Origin: Deinandra increscens subsp. villosa
Lineage: Eukaryota; Streptophyta; Magnoliopsida; Asterales; Asteraceae
NCBI GenBank assembly: GCA_039602395.1
Contig: JBCNJP010000023.1
Coordinates: 89,924,177 to 89,988,176, forward strand
DNA: 64,000 nucleotides
Direction: 5' to 3'
The stretch's first letter is position 1; every line of letters starts with the position of its first letter. A model generated the notes under the pieces. That model was given only the letters and a program-made list of their open reading frames with translations, was not told where the DNA came from and did no database searches. This document shows positions 10,742 to 23,600 of this stretch, in pieces. The translations under genes and the position numbers were made by a program.

Positions 10742-13700
10742 ATGAAGAAGGCATTTGATCAAACTGTCCGGGACCTGTAAGCTCAGTTTGTTTTTTAATA
10801 AGTTTAATTAACTTTTTATAACCTAATTGTGCCTGATTTTTTTTAATTATTTTATTCTGATAATTTATTTCTTGCAGCAAGAGAGGAGTTAACAAGAAAG
10901 TTCTTAAAGTTCCTTCAATAGAGCAGAAGGTGGATTTCTTCTTTCCTTCTTTTGATTTAGGTATTCGAATGATTTATTAATGTTTTGTTAATTTGTTAAT
11001 TTTTGGTTGATGTTTTCCCAGGTTCTTGATGCTACTAGTAATGAGGCGTGGGGTCCCCATGGATCGATTCTTGCTGATATTGCCATGGCTTCAAGAAACC
11101 AGTATGATATGCTCCCTTTTTTGTAAAAAAAATAGAAAATTAAAATTTTTATTTTGCGTAAAGAAATTAATTATTCATCATTGTTTATGCATATGCAGTT
11201 ATGAATACCAAATGATAATGTCCGTGATCTGGAAGCGTGTGAATGATACTGGAAAAAATTGGCGCCATGTGTACAAGGTTTGGATTGTTCATATGTGAAA
11301 TCATGTCCATATGTTGTTTCTTTATGCCAAAATGGGTGCTGATCAAAGATTATTGTTTTCTCTAATTTAATTTTCATAAATATTTACCCTGTCAAGTATT
11401 ATTATTGAAGATATATTTTTTGATGATAACCTATGTTTTCTAGTATCAACTTATTAGGAGCAATTATGCATTAAAAATACACTTTAGGCTACTTCTAATT
11501 TATATTACCTGTTCACCTTTTCATTTTACCGGTTTTTTCATGGGTAAATGGGTTGAAATTGGCACATCTACTTGAAGCTAAGACTGACTCTTTTATTTCC
11601 CAATTCATGCCCGATATTCAACAGAAAATTTAACCGGGTTTGACTTTCTTGTTTCTGCACCAGGGTTTGACTGTTCTTGAATACCTTGTAGCAAACGGAT
11701 CGGAGCGTGTCATAGATGAGATCAGGGAACATTCTTACCAGATAAAGGTATAGCTTTATTCCTTGAATTTTTTTGTTTTGTATTAATAGCCTTTATAATT
11801 ATATTATTATTTATTTTATGGCAGTCACTGTCAGATTTTCAGTATCTTGATCATTATGGAAAAGATCAGGGGAACAATGTTAGAAAGAAGTCACAATATC
11901 TTGTGAATCTAGTGAACGATAAAGAAAAGATACAGGAACTTAGGGAGAAGGCTGCCGCCAACTGGGATAAGTGAGTTGATTTTATGCTAGATATGTTTGT
12001 ATTAATGCATTGTTGGAGTTAGTTGCCATTTTCGCCCCTGAGGTTTATAAGGGTTTGCTATTTCAATACAAAAAATGTTTTTTTTTCATCTCAGCTTCCC
12101 TGACGTTTCTAATTTCCGCCATTTTTGTCCCTATCAGTACAAAAAAGGTTAGGGAAGTTGAGGTGAAAAAAACATTTTTTGTATTGAAATGACAAACCCT
12201 TATAAACCTCAGGGACGAAAATGGCAGTAATTAGAAACGTCACGGAAGCTGAGGTGAAAAAAAACCATTTTTGTACTGAAATGACAAACCCTTATAAACC
12301 TTAGGGACGAAAATGGCAATTAACTCTTAATGTTGTTAATTAATGTTTTATGACATGTGTGATTGTAACATTCCTAATCAGGTTTCACAACACGTCGGGA
12401 AGTTCGAAATACAGACCCGGGTCTTATCCGGGTGCAGGAGGTTACGGTGATGACCGATATGAAGGTCGTTATGGTAGTAGAGAAGAAGACCGGAATGGGT
12501 ATGGGAGAGGAGACGGGTATCGTTATGGTGAAGAACGTTATGGTCGGGATCAATATAGGGATGATGAATACCGAGGTAGAAGAAGTGTTGATGGTGATAG
12601 TTATGACCGAAGAAGTAGAAGTTCTGATAGAGAAAGAGAACGGGCTTATGCAGATGATGGACCATATTCTTCAAGGTATTTTTTATTTTTTATTTTCATT
12701 TTCTCTTGAAATGATTGCACTAAATCTACTATAGTGTAAAATAACTTATAAGATGTAGATGTGGCAAAATGATCTGGTTGGCCTGTTGAGTAACAGGCTA
12801 TAACGGGTAGAAATGTTTTACGTTTTATATTTCACTTCTATTGCAGGGAAAGCAATGTGAAAAATGATGATCAATCTCATGATGGAAGGTAATACAATTA
12901 TTCAATATGTACTCTTTTTATGTTAACAACACTATAAATTAGGGAAATCTCTAAGGATTGTTAATCACACAAACGCACGGAGACACAAATCGATCCACCA
13001 AATGTTAAATGAAGAACCTAATAGCTACATTGGCAACCTTGTTGTTCTTGTTATATGTTAATAGATACCTCAATTATTGTATTGTTTCTTTATGTTTGGG
13101 GCAGGCAGTTTGAGCAAAAATCTCCTGAACAAAGTCAACCTCCTAGTTATGAAGATGCTGTCACTGGTGGTCGTAGCCCCACTTATAATGATAGGTATAA
13201 TCTGTGGTCTACATACAGTATATTTATGAAGAGTCTTGTCAATATATATCTATAGTGGTGGCAGTTTTGACACATCTACTTTTGAATGGGTCGATTCGTG
13301 TTATGTTTCATCAATAACCGGTCAAACTTAACGAAAAATATAACTTCAAGGAAAAACATCAAAATCATTTTTTTTTAAACTAGATTATCATTGAACAACT
13401 TAAAATTTGGCAAACTGGATCATATTTGGCACCTAATAACAAAAAAGTGTTTGAAATTGACCTGGACCTTTGTCACATTACGTTAAATTTAGTCTGATCT
13501 TTTCTTTTTTACTATTTGAAGGGACATAGGGTCGAAGTCTATTTCCCCACCACCAGTAACTACCAGTCATGAAACCGCAGTTTCTAGCACCATTCCGGCA
13601 GCTCCTGCAGTTGCTCCACCACCAGTAGCCGCTGCACCTCCTTTACCTGCTTCCCCCTCGAAAAATGAAACTAACGGGTTTGATGAATTTGATCCCCGTG

Positions 13701-15488
13701 GCTCCTTTGGTTCATTTCCAGGTCAAAAGAAAACTTTTTTCTCCGTCTCGTTTTTAGTTTTATACCATTTCCGTTATGTCATTCTTCATAGCTGAATATA
13801 AACTTATAATTTGGTATGAAAAACAGCGGCCCCACCAACATCGGGTAGTACCGAAACAGATCTGTTTGGTTCTCCATCCGACGACCCTTTCTCTTTGAAT
13901 TCTTTAGCTCTCGTTCCTGTTACAATTCCAACTTCTGAACCTGTTGATCCTGCTCAGGTGTGTTTTTACAAACTCGAATACGTAAACTACCCTTTTTATC
14001 GATGAATCTCTGACTATTGTCTAAAATGCCATTTTGAAACGTACTTCTCTATTGTGTTCTTTATGCAGCCATTTAACGATCCATTCGGTGATGGCCCGTT
14101 TAGAGCTGTCACTACTACAGATGGGTTTTCAGCCCCTCCCCAGTCAACATCTACTGTCAGTCAAAGTGTTGAACCACCACAATCGGTCAGTAATGTTGGA
14201 TATGGCGGTTTTGACCCAAATACCGATTTTCTAGCAGCTCTCCTCCCACCGCCCGGACCTCCACAGCCGAGTTTTCAAGCTCCACCCGGCCAATTTCCGC
14301 CACAAACGGGCTTCCCTTCTCAAACAAATTTCCCCGGTCAACCTACACCATATCAAGATAGTCAACCCCTGCCCTTTCAACCGCAGGGTATTGAACCATC
14401 TCAAACGGGCCCTGGTTATCCGGGGCCCAATGGTCAACCTGCACATCAGAGTAATTTTTACGGGGCTCCGGTTCCACCTGTGGCTCAAGTTACCACCACT
14501 TCAAGTTTCTATACACAGCCACCGGTTCAGTCAAGTTCTGCCCTAACTGGTACAACTGGTGCTCTTGTTATAGTTTCTCAAGAACCAGCCAAGTTTGAGA
14601 CTAAATCAACCGTGTGGGCCGATACATTGAACCGTGGGCTCGTTAATCTGAATATAGCTGGATGTAAGTTGCTTCATCACGGACTTATAACTTTTTTGTG
14701 TAAATTACTGATTGTGTCCTCTAAATTCACTGATTACTGATTGTGTCGTTTTAAAAAAAAATTATGCATGCACATTGTCCTTTCACTTGATGCCCGTTAA
14801 AAAACCTCGTTAAGTTCTCTCACGTGCCCTTCACGTGAGGGGCATTTTGGTCCTTTTACCCATATATATATCATGAGGGACACGTGAGGGGATTTAACGA
14901 GGTTCTTAAATTGTTCAAAAATGTGGGTAAAAAGACCGAAATGCCCTTCACGTGAGGGGACTTAACATGGTATTTTATCAGGTGTTAAGTGAAAGGACAA
15001 TATGCGTGCTTAGTTTTTTTAAAAAGGACACAATTAGTGATTAGTGAATTTAAAGGACACAATCAGTAATTTACTCTTTGTCAGACATTGAACAACATCT
15101 TGATAACAATGCTTTTGTATGTGCAGCTAAAACAAACCCGTTATCTGATATTGGTGTCGACTTTGAAGCCTTGAATAGGAAGGATAAAAGAATGGAGAAA
15201 CCAAGCGCAACCACGGTTACGTCCAACACATCCATGGGTAAGGCCATGGGTTCGGGTTCTGGAATTGGACGTGCCGGTGTTGGTGCACTCAGACCCCAAC
15301 CGAATCCGATGATGAGTCCCGGCATGGCTGGACCACGTGCACCCCTCGGCTACGGAGGCATGAACCAGCCCATGGGCCAATTCCAGATGCAACAAGCCGG
15401 ATATCCGCCACCTGGAACTTACAACCCAATGATGGGTCGTGGTGGTGGCGGTTATGGTCAACAGTCGTATGGTGGTGGGTACAGATGA
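10742..15488 (+). CDS. Clathrin interactor epsin (EPSIN2/3-like)
   Basis: This is an ENTH-domain endocytic/trafficking adaptor that binds phosphoinositides and clathrin/AP components. Thirteen coding exons give 729 aa: 10742-10776, 10878-10929, 11022-11101, 11199-11277, 11664-11747, 11825-11970, 12382-12675, 12847-12888, 13105-13194, 13522-13721, 13827-13957, 14069-14663 and 15127-15488. The ENTH domain is about residues 8-155 and includes NEAWGPHG and TGKNWRHVYKGLTVLEYL. An Arg/Asp/Tyr-rich stretch follows (about 165-255), then a Pro/Gln-rich tail. AP-binding DPF motifs lie at 387-389 and 415-417. The conserved C-terminal block NPLSDIGVDFEALNR is encoded by the last exon. The Met-Lys-Lys start and ENTH sequence match the Arabidopsis EPSIN2/EPSIN3 group, which is somewhat longer. 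Introns 6 and 12 carry MITEs. Paralogue assignment is not certain. Confidence 0.92.
12016..12326. mobile_element. TIR MITE in epsin intron 6
   Basis: A ~311-bp element starts GAGTTAGTTGCCATTTTCG and ends with its inverted counterpart CGAAAATGGCAATTAACTC. An additional internal inverted copy of the same arm lies around 12125-12230, so it is a compound foldback. No clear target-site duplication was found and the superfamily is not assigned. It sits within the intron between 11970 and 12382, clear of both splice sites. Confidence 0.7.
14700..15074. mobile_element. TIR MITE in the last epsin intron
   Basis: A ~375-bp element has ~60-bp terminal inverted repeats: it begins GTAAATTACTGATTGTGTCC and ends with the reverse complement at 15074. 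Inner arms contain CACGTGAGGGGCAT in both orientations around an ATATAT centre. It fills most of the last intron (14664-15126), ending about 50 bp before the acceptor. No unambiguous target duplication was found. Confidence 0.75.
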
Positions 15489-16430
15489 GATTGTTTTCGG
15501 TCAACTATGTGTTAGATTTGGAATAGAAGGGGAAACGAGTGATCTTACACGCGTGTAAAAATGAATGATTCCTGCATCTGCGAGTGACAGTTGCGCGACA
15601 GTTGCAACCGTATTTTTTGCGAAAGATTTGTTGTGATGAAAACTAAACACCTTAATGTATGATTGTATCTGTGTGATATTCAAGTGGTTTTGATCTTGTA
15701 GGTGTTGTGAAGTTTGTATACCATGGAGGACATAACTATTCTCAGGTTGCCTCATAGAACAGGAACAGGCTTGTGTTTTGTTGATTGGTGAAGCATGTGT
15801 TGTTGATGAATATAAAGGGGGCCCACTTTTGTTTTTGTTACTTTTGTTGATTTATCAAATTATTGTTTCTAAATTGCTCAACAAGTACATATATGCTTGA
15901 TGTTTATGGGCATTTACCCCAATAGACACCACTTTTACATGTGTATCAAAGGTCACAGATTCAAGTGTTGGGAGCAACGTTTTAAGATGCAGGGTTCATT
16001 TTGATGTATGTTATTGCGATGGCTCCTCGGAGCTCTCCTAGTTAACGCGAGGGGGGGGGGGGGGGTTATGGGGGTTTTCTCCCCACCGACTAGGCCCAGG
16101 GTATCCAGTCCCGATAGTTAACGTGGGGTTTCCTCTTGAACTGGCGTTGGCCTTGGATATGATCGGGTGAGTGGTTTAAAAGTCCCCGGTCAGTGATCCT
16201 AAATACACTGATGTTAAAAAAGAACATATATGCTTGATATGATCTCTAAGGTCATGTGTAATGCGTCGTGATTGGGGGCGGTTTTCCCTTCGAACGCCTG
16301 AAAACGCTCTTCACCACCGCTCCTTCATAGGCTTTTTACCCTCCCTCCATTATTCCCTTCACGGGTGTTGCAGTTTTCTTTGTTTTTTTTCAACCAATCA
16401 AGTTAATTACAAATCAAATGACCATCATAT
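15489..16430. other. Epsin 3' region and intergenic spacer
   Basis: The epsin 3' UTR is at the left, and its poly(A) site is not evident. A SINE-like stretch follows (listed separately). At 16431 the sequence becomes identical to window position 1. No coding frame is convincing here. Confidence 0.5.
15910..16225 (+). mobile_element. Possible tRNA-derived SINE downstream of epsin
   Basis: AGGTCACAGATTCAAGTGTTG resembles the box-B stretch of plant tRNA-derived SINEs. It is followed by a GC-rich body with a 15-base G run near 16051-16066 and an A-rich end (GTTAAAAAAGAAC). Box A and target duplications are not clear. This is resemblance only and no family is named. Confidence 0.3.
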
Positions 16431-17095
16431 ACTATCACTAAGCCAACTATACCACTTTATCCTACTGTCACACCATATCCTGCATCGCACATTTTTCAAC
16501 TTTAAAGTTTCACACCACTACGGATAACCTAACGTGATGTAGTTCAATCTTAGAAAACTAATGCATCGTGCATGTGTTCAAACAAATAATCGATCCTAGG
16601 TAATAGAAACGTAATGTTTATTATTACTTTATTATAATGTGTGTAATTATAGTAACCTATAAATATTTTATAACTTGATATGAATAGTACTAGGTCGTGA
16701 TTAGGTTATGCGTCTCTAGTGCTGTTAGACATCACATGGCTTGTAACTGTATTTAATATTGCTTTACTGATTTCAATGCCGAGTTTGGCATACATGAATA
16801 CGCGAGTCACTTCAGCCTCCTAAGGTCTTTAACTACTTTAATATTGCTTTCCTGCTTTTAATAAGTGTGAAAGTTTATCACGCATGATGTGATGTGATGA
16901 TAAAAAAAATGTTCGGTGGGTAAGTATAATAGTATAAATAGTTGTGTGAATAAGGTGTAATTTCCTATGTGGTGGAGAAGAAAAAGAAAAAAAAAAGAGA
17001 GAGAAAAACCAAATCAAGAGTCACTCCCATTATTTGGACTCACGGAGCAAGGACGAAAACACCAAAGGCCCAGTGTGGCTTAGAGGTGAACATCT

Positions 17096-17465
17096 TAACC
17101 GGTTACACGACCGGTTATGCAAAAAAAAATCGAACCCGGTTAGAAAAAAAACCGGTTACAAATGAAACCGGTTAGGTTAGAACCCGGCCCGGCGGTTACA
17201 ATCCGGTTCCACCTCCTTGCTCATGAACCGGTTACAAAACCGGTTATTCTCTAACCGATTATGAAATAAACCGGTAAAAACCGATGAAAAACCGGTTAAC
17301 CGGTCTCTAACCGGTCACACCAGTTACAAACCAATTACACATATTTTATGAAAAACCGGTTCCTAACCTAACCGGTTTCTAGCATAACCTGTTTGACTAG
17401 TCAACGGTTCTAACTGAAACCGGTTTCTAACCGTAACCGGTTAGGAAAAAAAAACCGGACCGGCA
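17096..17465. promoter_or_regulatory. AACCGGTT-type palindrome array upstream of NUP214 (copy B)
   Basis: Same array as at 665-1034, with one A/T difference. At least 14 ACCGGT hexamers lie in ~370 bp, ending about 170 bp upstream of the ATG at 17638. In this copy it lies between epsin and NUP214, which are transcribed in the same direction, so it most likely belongs to the NUP214 promoter. Function is inferred from position and motif density alone. Confidence 0.5.
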
Positions 17466-17637
17466 ACGTTGCTTCGTAACCAAAACCGTTCATCGGGTAT
17501 TCGGGTGCTTCTGCTCCCTCTCCACGCAGAACTTCTAGGTTTTCACCATACACACTTCCCGCCCAAAACCCCTCTCATCCTCAAACTCGCCAGAGGCTTT
17601 GAACATTTGATCCCTCAAGCTACCAGGCATAGCATCA

Positions 17638-20600
17638 ATGGCGGAAACCGAAGCTCCTGATTCCAGTACAAATGTTGTCAGAGTTACGGAAGAAATCGAC
17701 GGAGATCAAATTCCTTCCAGGAACTACCGTTTTAGTGTAATCGGCGAACCCGTTCCCATCACGTCGGATGCCGATTTCAAATTCGATCTGGAAAACCTTC
17801 CGTCTCGTCCCCTGGCAGTCTCGGAACGCTTTGAAGTCGTTTTTGTTGCACATTCGTCTGGTTAGGGCTCTTTCTCGTGTGGTTTTGTTTGTATTTTTAT
17901 CATTTTGATGATAGTTAGGGCTGCGTGTTACATTTGTCGAGTACTTTCACTTTCATGATATTCGTTGTCACTCTTACTTCCTCGATTGAATTATTAGGGC
18001 TTATGGACAGTGTTTCAATGCGAGTTTACTGTAATAAGAGGTAGTAGAATTGTTGTGTTACTGATTGTTACTCATTCAGTTTTTTAAAAGGGGAAGAAAG
18101 ACGAAATATACGCATTTTCTGCTTAGAATGAATTGATTCTGTAAATTTTCAGCAAAGTGATATAAGGATGATCTTATAACACAAACTACACAATTGAAAA
18201 ACAACTGTGTTACATTTGTAACAAAATTCATATGCATAATGCATTAAATATTTCTGAAGGGAACATATATGAAAACCTGTTGTTGGTTTCTGTAATATTT
18301 CTTCATTTGGTTGCTGGTAGGATTTTCTGTGGTGAGGATGAAAGACGTTATGGATGCAGCAGAAGAGTTGAAAAATGGAGTTGAGAGTTCTTGTATACAG
18401 GAGCTGAGTGTTGTGAATGTTTCTCTTGGAAATGTTTCTATATTGGCATTATCTGCGGACTCTTCAATGCTTGCTGCCTCTGATGGATTGAATCTTTATT
18501 TTTTCTCGGTTGATGGTCTTCTTAATATGGTTTGTGCTTCTTTTGTTATTTCATTAACTAGCTGTATAGTCATCGAAGTTGGTGTATTCATACATTAATC
18601 AGCACATAAGGTCTTATATCAATGTAACACATCTGATTGCTCACTTATTGAAGTTGGATTATTGCTCAATCCTTGACATCAAAACGCATACACTAGACCA
18701 AATGCTGAAATGTGAACCAATAATTATGTTGTTCAAAAATTTATGCAATGCCACTGTGAATAAAGGATCTGTTTTGATTTGGCTATATCGTTAATTTCTA
18801 GGATCATGAGCCGTCTTACTCCAAATCACTCAGTGGCTCAAGTTGCATCAAAGATATGCAGTGGAGTCCTCAATTGGAGGACCAGTATGTTGTTCTTACA
18901 CGTGATGGTAGTTTATACCGAGGAGCTGGCCAAGGCGATCTTAATCATGTTATGGACAATGTTGACGCTGGTAAATTACATATTTTCGGTTGTGCAAAAA
19001 TGGAATTGCAAATTTCTTCCGTTATTTCTAAACTGTGTTTTTGCTTGTCTAGTTAATTGGAGCATGAATGGCAAATTCCTTGCTGTGGCAAAATATGATT
19101 TTTTAAGCATTTTATCACCAAAATTTGAAGAAAAGTTGCGGATAAAGCTACTGTTTGATTCATTGGTCGATGATGATCCGAATTGTGTTGTAAAAGGTAT
19201 ATTAGTATCCAAATCTTGATTACTCTAAACCGATAAACTTTTATGCATGTGATATGCATCTATATAACATGTTTTTGATCAATGTTATGCCCAATTCCAT
19301 ATGTTTTTGATTTGTTGGAATGGTAAACAAGGTTGGTTCAACAAGTGGGGTGGGAGAGGTAGTTGCGTGAGTGGATGATGGATGGAATGGGACATGTTGT
19401 TTAGTGTTCGGACGAAGATTAGGAGGATGCTTATGAGTAGGTGGGTTTGGTGATGCTGAGAGGAGGTCAAAGTTTCGGATACGTCTGTGTGTTTGAAGTG
19501 AAGGTGGTATTAGGTTATATGGTGTCAAGGTTGATGACTTAGAAACGGGCAAGGATTGATTGGTATTAGCTATACTTTTTGATTTACCCATTTGACTTGT
19601 TAGATATAAACATAACCCGAATAACTCTTTCACAAGCACCTTTAGTTAAAATTATTCCTCATCAAATAGGTGAACTTGGTTTACGACATTTGTTAATGTG
19701 TATAGCATGTAATGGTTGTATTCTGTTTCTTGAGTTTGTGCTTACAAGTTAAGATGGAACCTGAAGCAGTGAAGTGTCTTTGTTCTTTCTTTACAGTTGA
19801 TTCTGTCAGGTGGGTCCGTCCAGATTGCATCATGTTAGGATGTTATTGTCTGAGTGCTGATGGGAAGGAGGAGAATAACCTTATTCAACTCGTCAGTGTT
19901 CAAGATGGCAAAATCACAAATGTAAGCAAACACATCTCGAATAGGGGGATAGATTAGTGTCTTGACCCTTTTATGATTCACTTATTTTTTTATTAGTGTT
20001 TAGGTTTTCATTTTGATCATTCAAATCTCTTGCGAGTTTATTTGAGTAAAAATCAATTTAGATTTGTGCTGATTAAACAAATTTGTTGTCTTGCAGCCCT
20101 CTTCTAGTCCAGTAGCATTGAACTTTCATGATGCGTTCCTTGCCATAAATGAAGATGACATTCCATCTGGAACTGGACCCTACACACTCATTAGTTACTT
20201 GGATGAATTGTATGTTATTTACCTCTTTAGTATATATGATTCTTTCAAAATAATGTTTACGCCATTTTGAGCGTACCCGATGTTTTAGAAATCCTTCTGT
20301 TTATGTGTTCTATGTGAGGCAGATGGGTAGTTGTTTGATGTATCAAACATGCAAAATGGGTTTGGGCGACCCTTCTGAATAAAATGATTTAGGAGGTTGT
20401 ATGCATTAATAATGCACTTTGGGCGACCCTGACCCGGTTGACCCTTTTGACTGTTTTAGCTATTTTATTGTCTTTTGACCCCTTAGAAATAAAACCGAAC
20501 CCAAATCACAACCCGTTCATAAATAACTGTTGATTTTTCAGTTTAAGTTTTCTTGGACACCCTCATGCTTCTTGTTACATACATGATATCTTGGGCTCAT

Positions 20601-23600
20601 GCATATATGCAATTTGCTTCTTTCATGTGCAGAAATTGATAGTATTTTACTCGACTTTTACATGACTATGCTGATTTAAATCAGTAACATTTCCTACACT
20701 TGGCCAATTATGTTTTAAGACGACATGGCTAGAGGTTTGACCGTTTGAGAGATTATAGATTAAAGTATGAATTAATGATTCAATGCTTACTGATCATCTT
20801 TTTGGAATACATTTTGTTATTATATCAGCATTCTCTGCATGATTTCTGTAGGAATGTGCTAATTCTAAGGTCGTGTTTATTTGGTTGGTTTGGCTGTATG
20901 GGTTGGATTCAGTCTTTCGTTATCGTGAATGGGTTAATAAATTGAGTCCCAAACTCACAAATCGGGGATGATCTATACCCAACAAGGGGACTGGGTTTAC
21001 ATAGTTATCTTCATTCCTATTCCATCCTATGGTTATTCACACACATGTATACCTCCAGTCATTTTTAACAAACCTAACACATCCTAATTTTTTTTATAAA
21101 CCGTCTCAGTGAGCTTGCGTTTGTTGCTAATAAGAAGAACACAAATCAACACATTGTGCTATTTAATTGGTCGGAAAACGGAGCTGCAATGATAGATATT
21201 GAGGTTGACTCATGGGTGCCAACAATTAATCTTCAAGGTAAAATTGGCATCTGCTGTTCATTTTGATTAGTATATATATTTAATTATCGTTCTTATTTGA
21301 AGCTGCTTTCTGCATCAGTTCACAATGATGCTGATAATATGATACTGGGGCTCGCCATCAACAAAGATTACAAGGATGAGAATACTAGACTCGAGTGTGG
21401 GGAAATAGATAAACAAGTTTCACCTTGTTGCATACTTATGTGTGTTACTGTTGATGGAAGATTGTGTATGTTCCATTTTGCCAGGTATTTCTCATTTTTC
21501 TGATTTTAACATGCCCTTTTTAGCTTGTTTGATGTGTAGCTTAACTACATAATACTTAGTAGGTAGAGGGTGGCAAAAGGGCAGGCTGGGTTGTTACGAG
21601 TCGAGGTTGACCCACTAACAATTATCTGTCCAATTTTTTTTCCGAATAGTTATTGCTCTAATTAGATAAAAAACATTGCCACAATAATATTTTGAATAAA
21701 GCAATTAAATTAGACTTTGGTGACGCTCAACCTGTTTGATCTGTTAACAGTGTAGCTATTTTACTTGAATTAATTCGTTTTAAACGAAGCACAATTCAAA
21801 CCAACCCATTTGTCAATAGACGTGCCGGAACCAGTACATCTACCTCTAGTATATTTTAACTTAGAGTCTTTTATGTAGTGCGATAGGTCCGTCAGCTTCG
21901 CCAGAGGTTTTTAATTCTGTTTTTGATGACGAAGAGGAGTCTCCTGTCCTCGTTTCTGAGCATCCGGCTATAAACATTGTTAACAATGAGAAGCGAATTG
22001 GGGATCAAGATCTTCAGAAAGTCAAAATCAATGACCAGAAAGTCAATGAACCAAGTGGTACACAACAAGATGTTCCTACTGTAAAGCCAAATTTTGGTGG
22101 GTATGAAGGGCAGTCACTTTCTTTGCAGAAGAAAGAAGGCAGTTTTGAGGCGGCACGGTTTAAAGCATCCGAGCCTGTAAATCCTTTAAATCAAGAAGTC
22201 AAAAACAGTGACCAGGAAGTCAAAACCAATGAACCAATTGGTACACAACAAGATGTTCCTACTGTAAAGCCAAATATTGGTGGGTATGAAGGGCAGTCAC
22301 TTTCTTTGCAGAAGAAAGAAGGCAGTTTTGAGGCGGCACGGTTTAAAGCATCCGAGGCTGCAAATCCTTTAAATCAAGAAGTCAAAAGCAGTGACCAGGA
22401 AGTCAAAGTCGATGAACCACGTGGTACAGAACAAGATGCCCCTACTGTAAAGCCGAATAATGGTAGAGATGAAGGCAGTTTTGAGGTGGCATCGTTTAAA
22501 GCATCCGAGCCTTTGAATCCTTCAAATCAAGAAGTTGCTGCAGTTAAAGATTCAAAATCTGTAAATGATAAAATAAACAAATCACTTTTTGGAGCTTCTA
22601 CAGAATTACCGGTCAATAAAGGATCATTTGGTTTGCATGGTTCGTCTGGAACCTTTTTAAGTGGACCACTCTTTTCCTCCAGTGTTTTTGGAGTGCAATC
22701 TTCCGCTTCATCTGGAACCTTTTCAAGTGGATCACTCTTTCCCTCTAACGTTTTTGGAGTGCAATCTTCCGCTTCATCAGGATCATTTTCTAGTGGAGGC
22801 ATGTTTTCCTCTAACGTTTTTGGAGAGCAATCTTCCGCTTCATCAGGATCATTTTCTAGTGGAGGCATGTTTTCTTCTAGAAGTTCTGATATGAAAACTC
22901 TCAAATCATCTCATGCTGCTGTCCAAGAAAAGCAACATGATACCACTTCAGGGACCACACAGTTTCCTTCTGGTCCTTCATTTTCTAGTGGAGGCATGAT
23001 TTCCTCTAACGTTTTTGGAGTGCAATCTTCCGCTTCATCAGGATCGTTTTCTAGTGGAGGCATGTTTTCTTCTAGAAGTTCTGATATGAAAACTCACCAA
23101 TCATCTCATGCTGCTGTCCAAGAAAAGCAACATGATACCACTTCAGGAACCACACAGTTTCCTTCTGGTCCTCAGAAATTTTCATTTTCCAAGACGGCAA
23201 CTGGGTCATCAACTTTGAGCAATCTGCTTCCCCAGGGGGCTTCGACTGGAGCTGCATTTGCCAAATCAATGCCTGTTGTTTCTAATGCACGACCGAGTCC
23301 AGCAAAATCTTTTGACTTCAAATTTCCAGATAAGGGTAATCTTAAAAATCAAACTTCTTCAAGGCTATTAAGTACCGAGGCAAATCTTTCTGAACAACAT
23401 AGTGTAAGTAATCTTCAACTTCTTTAAATTTAGCTTTCAGTTATTGTTTTTTTTATATTTCCTCAATATTTCTTTAAGTCGTTTACCATCTTCTCAATTT
23501 CCAACTCATTCAAATGGTTTTATTCTTCACGTATGTTTGTATACTCACAGTTATTTTGGATTTAAATGTTTTTATTCATCCAGGTTGAAGAAATGGCGAA

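Noticed and set aside
12378..12734. Alternative + and - frames over epsin exon 7
   Set aside because: Shadows of the Arg/Tyr/Asp-rich coding region. The in-phase frame continues the ENTH protein.
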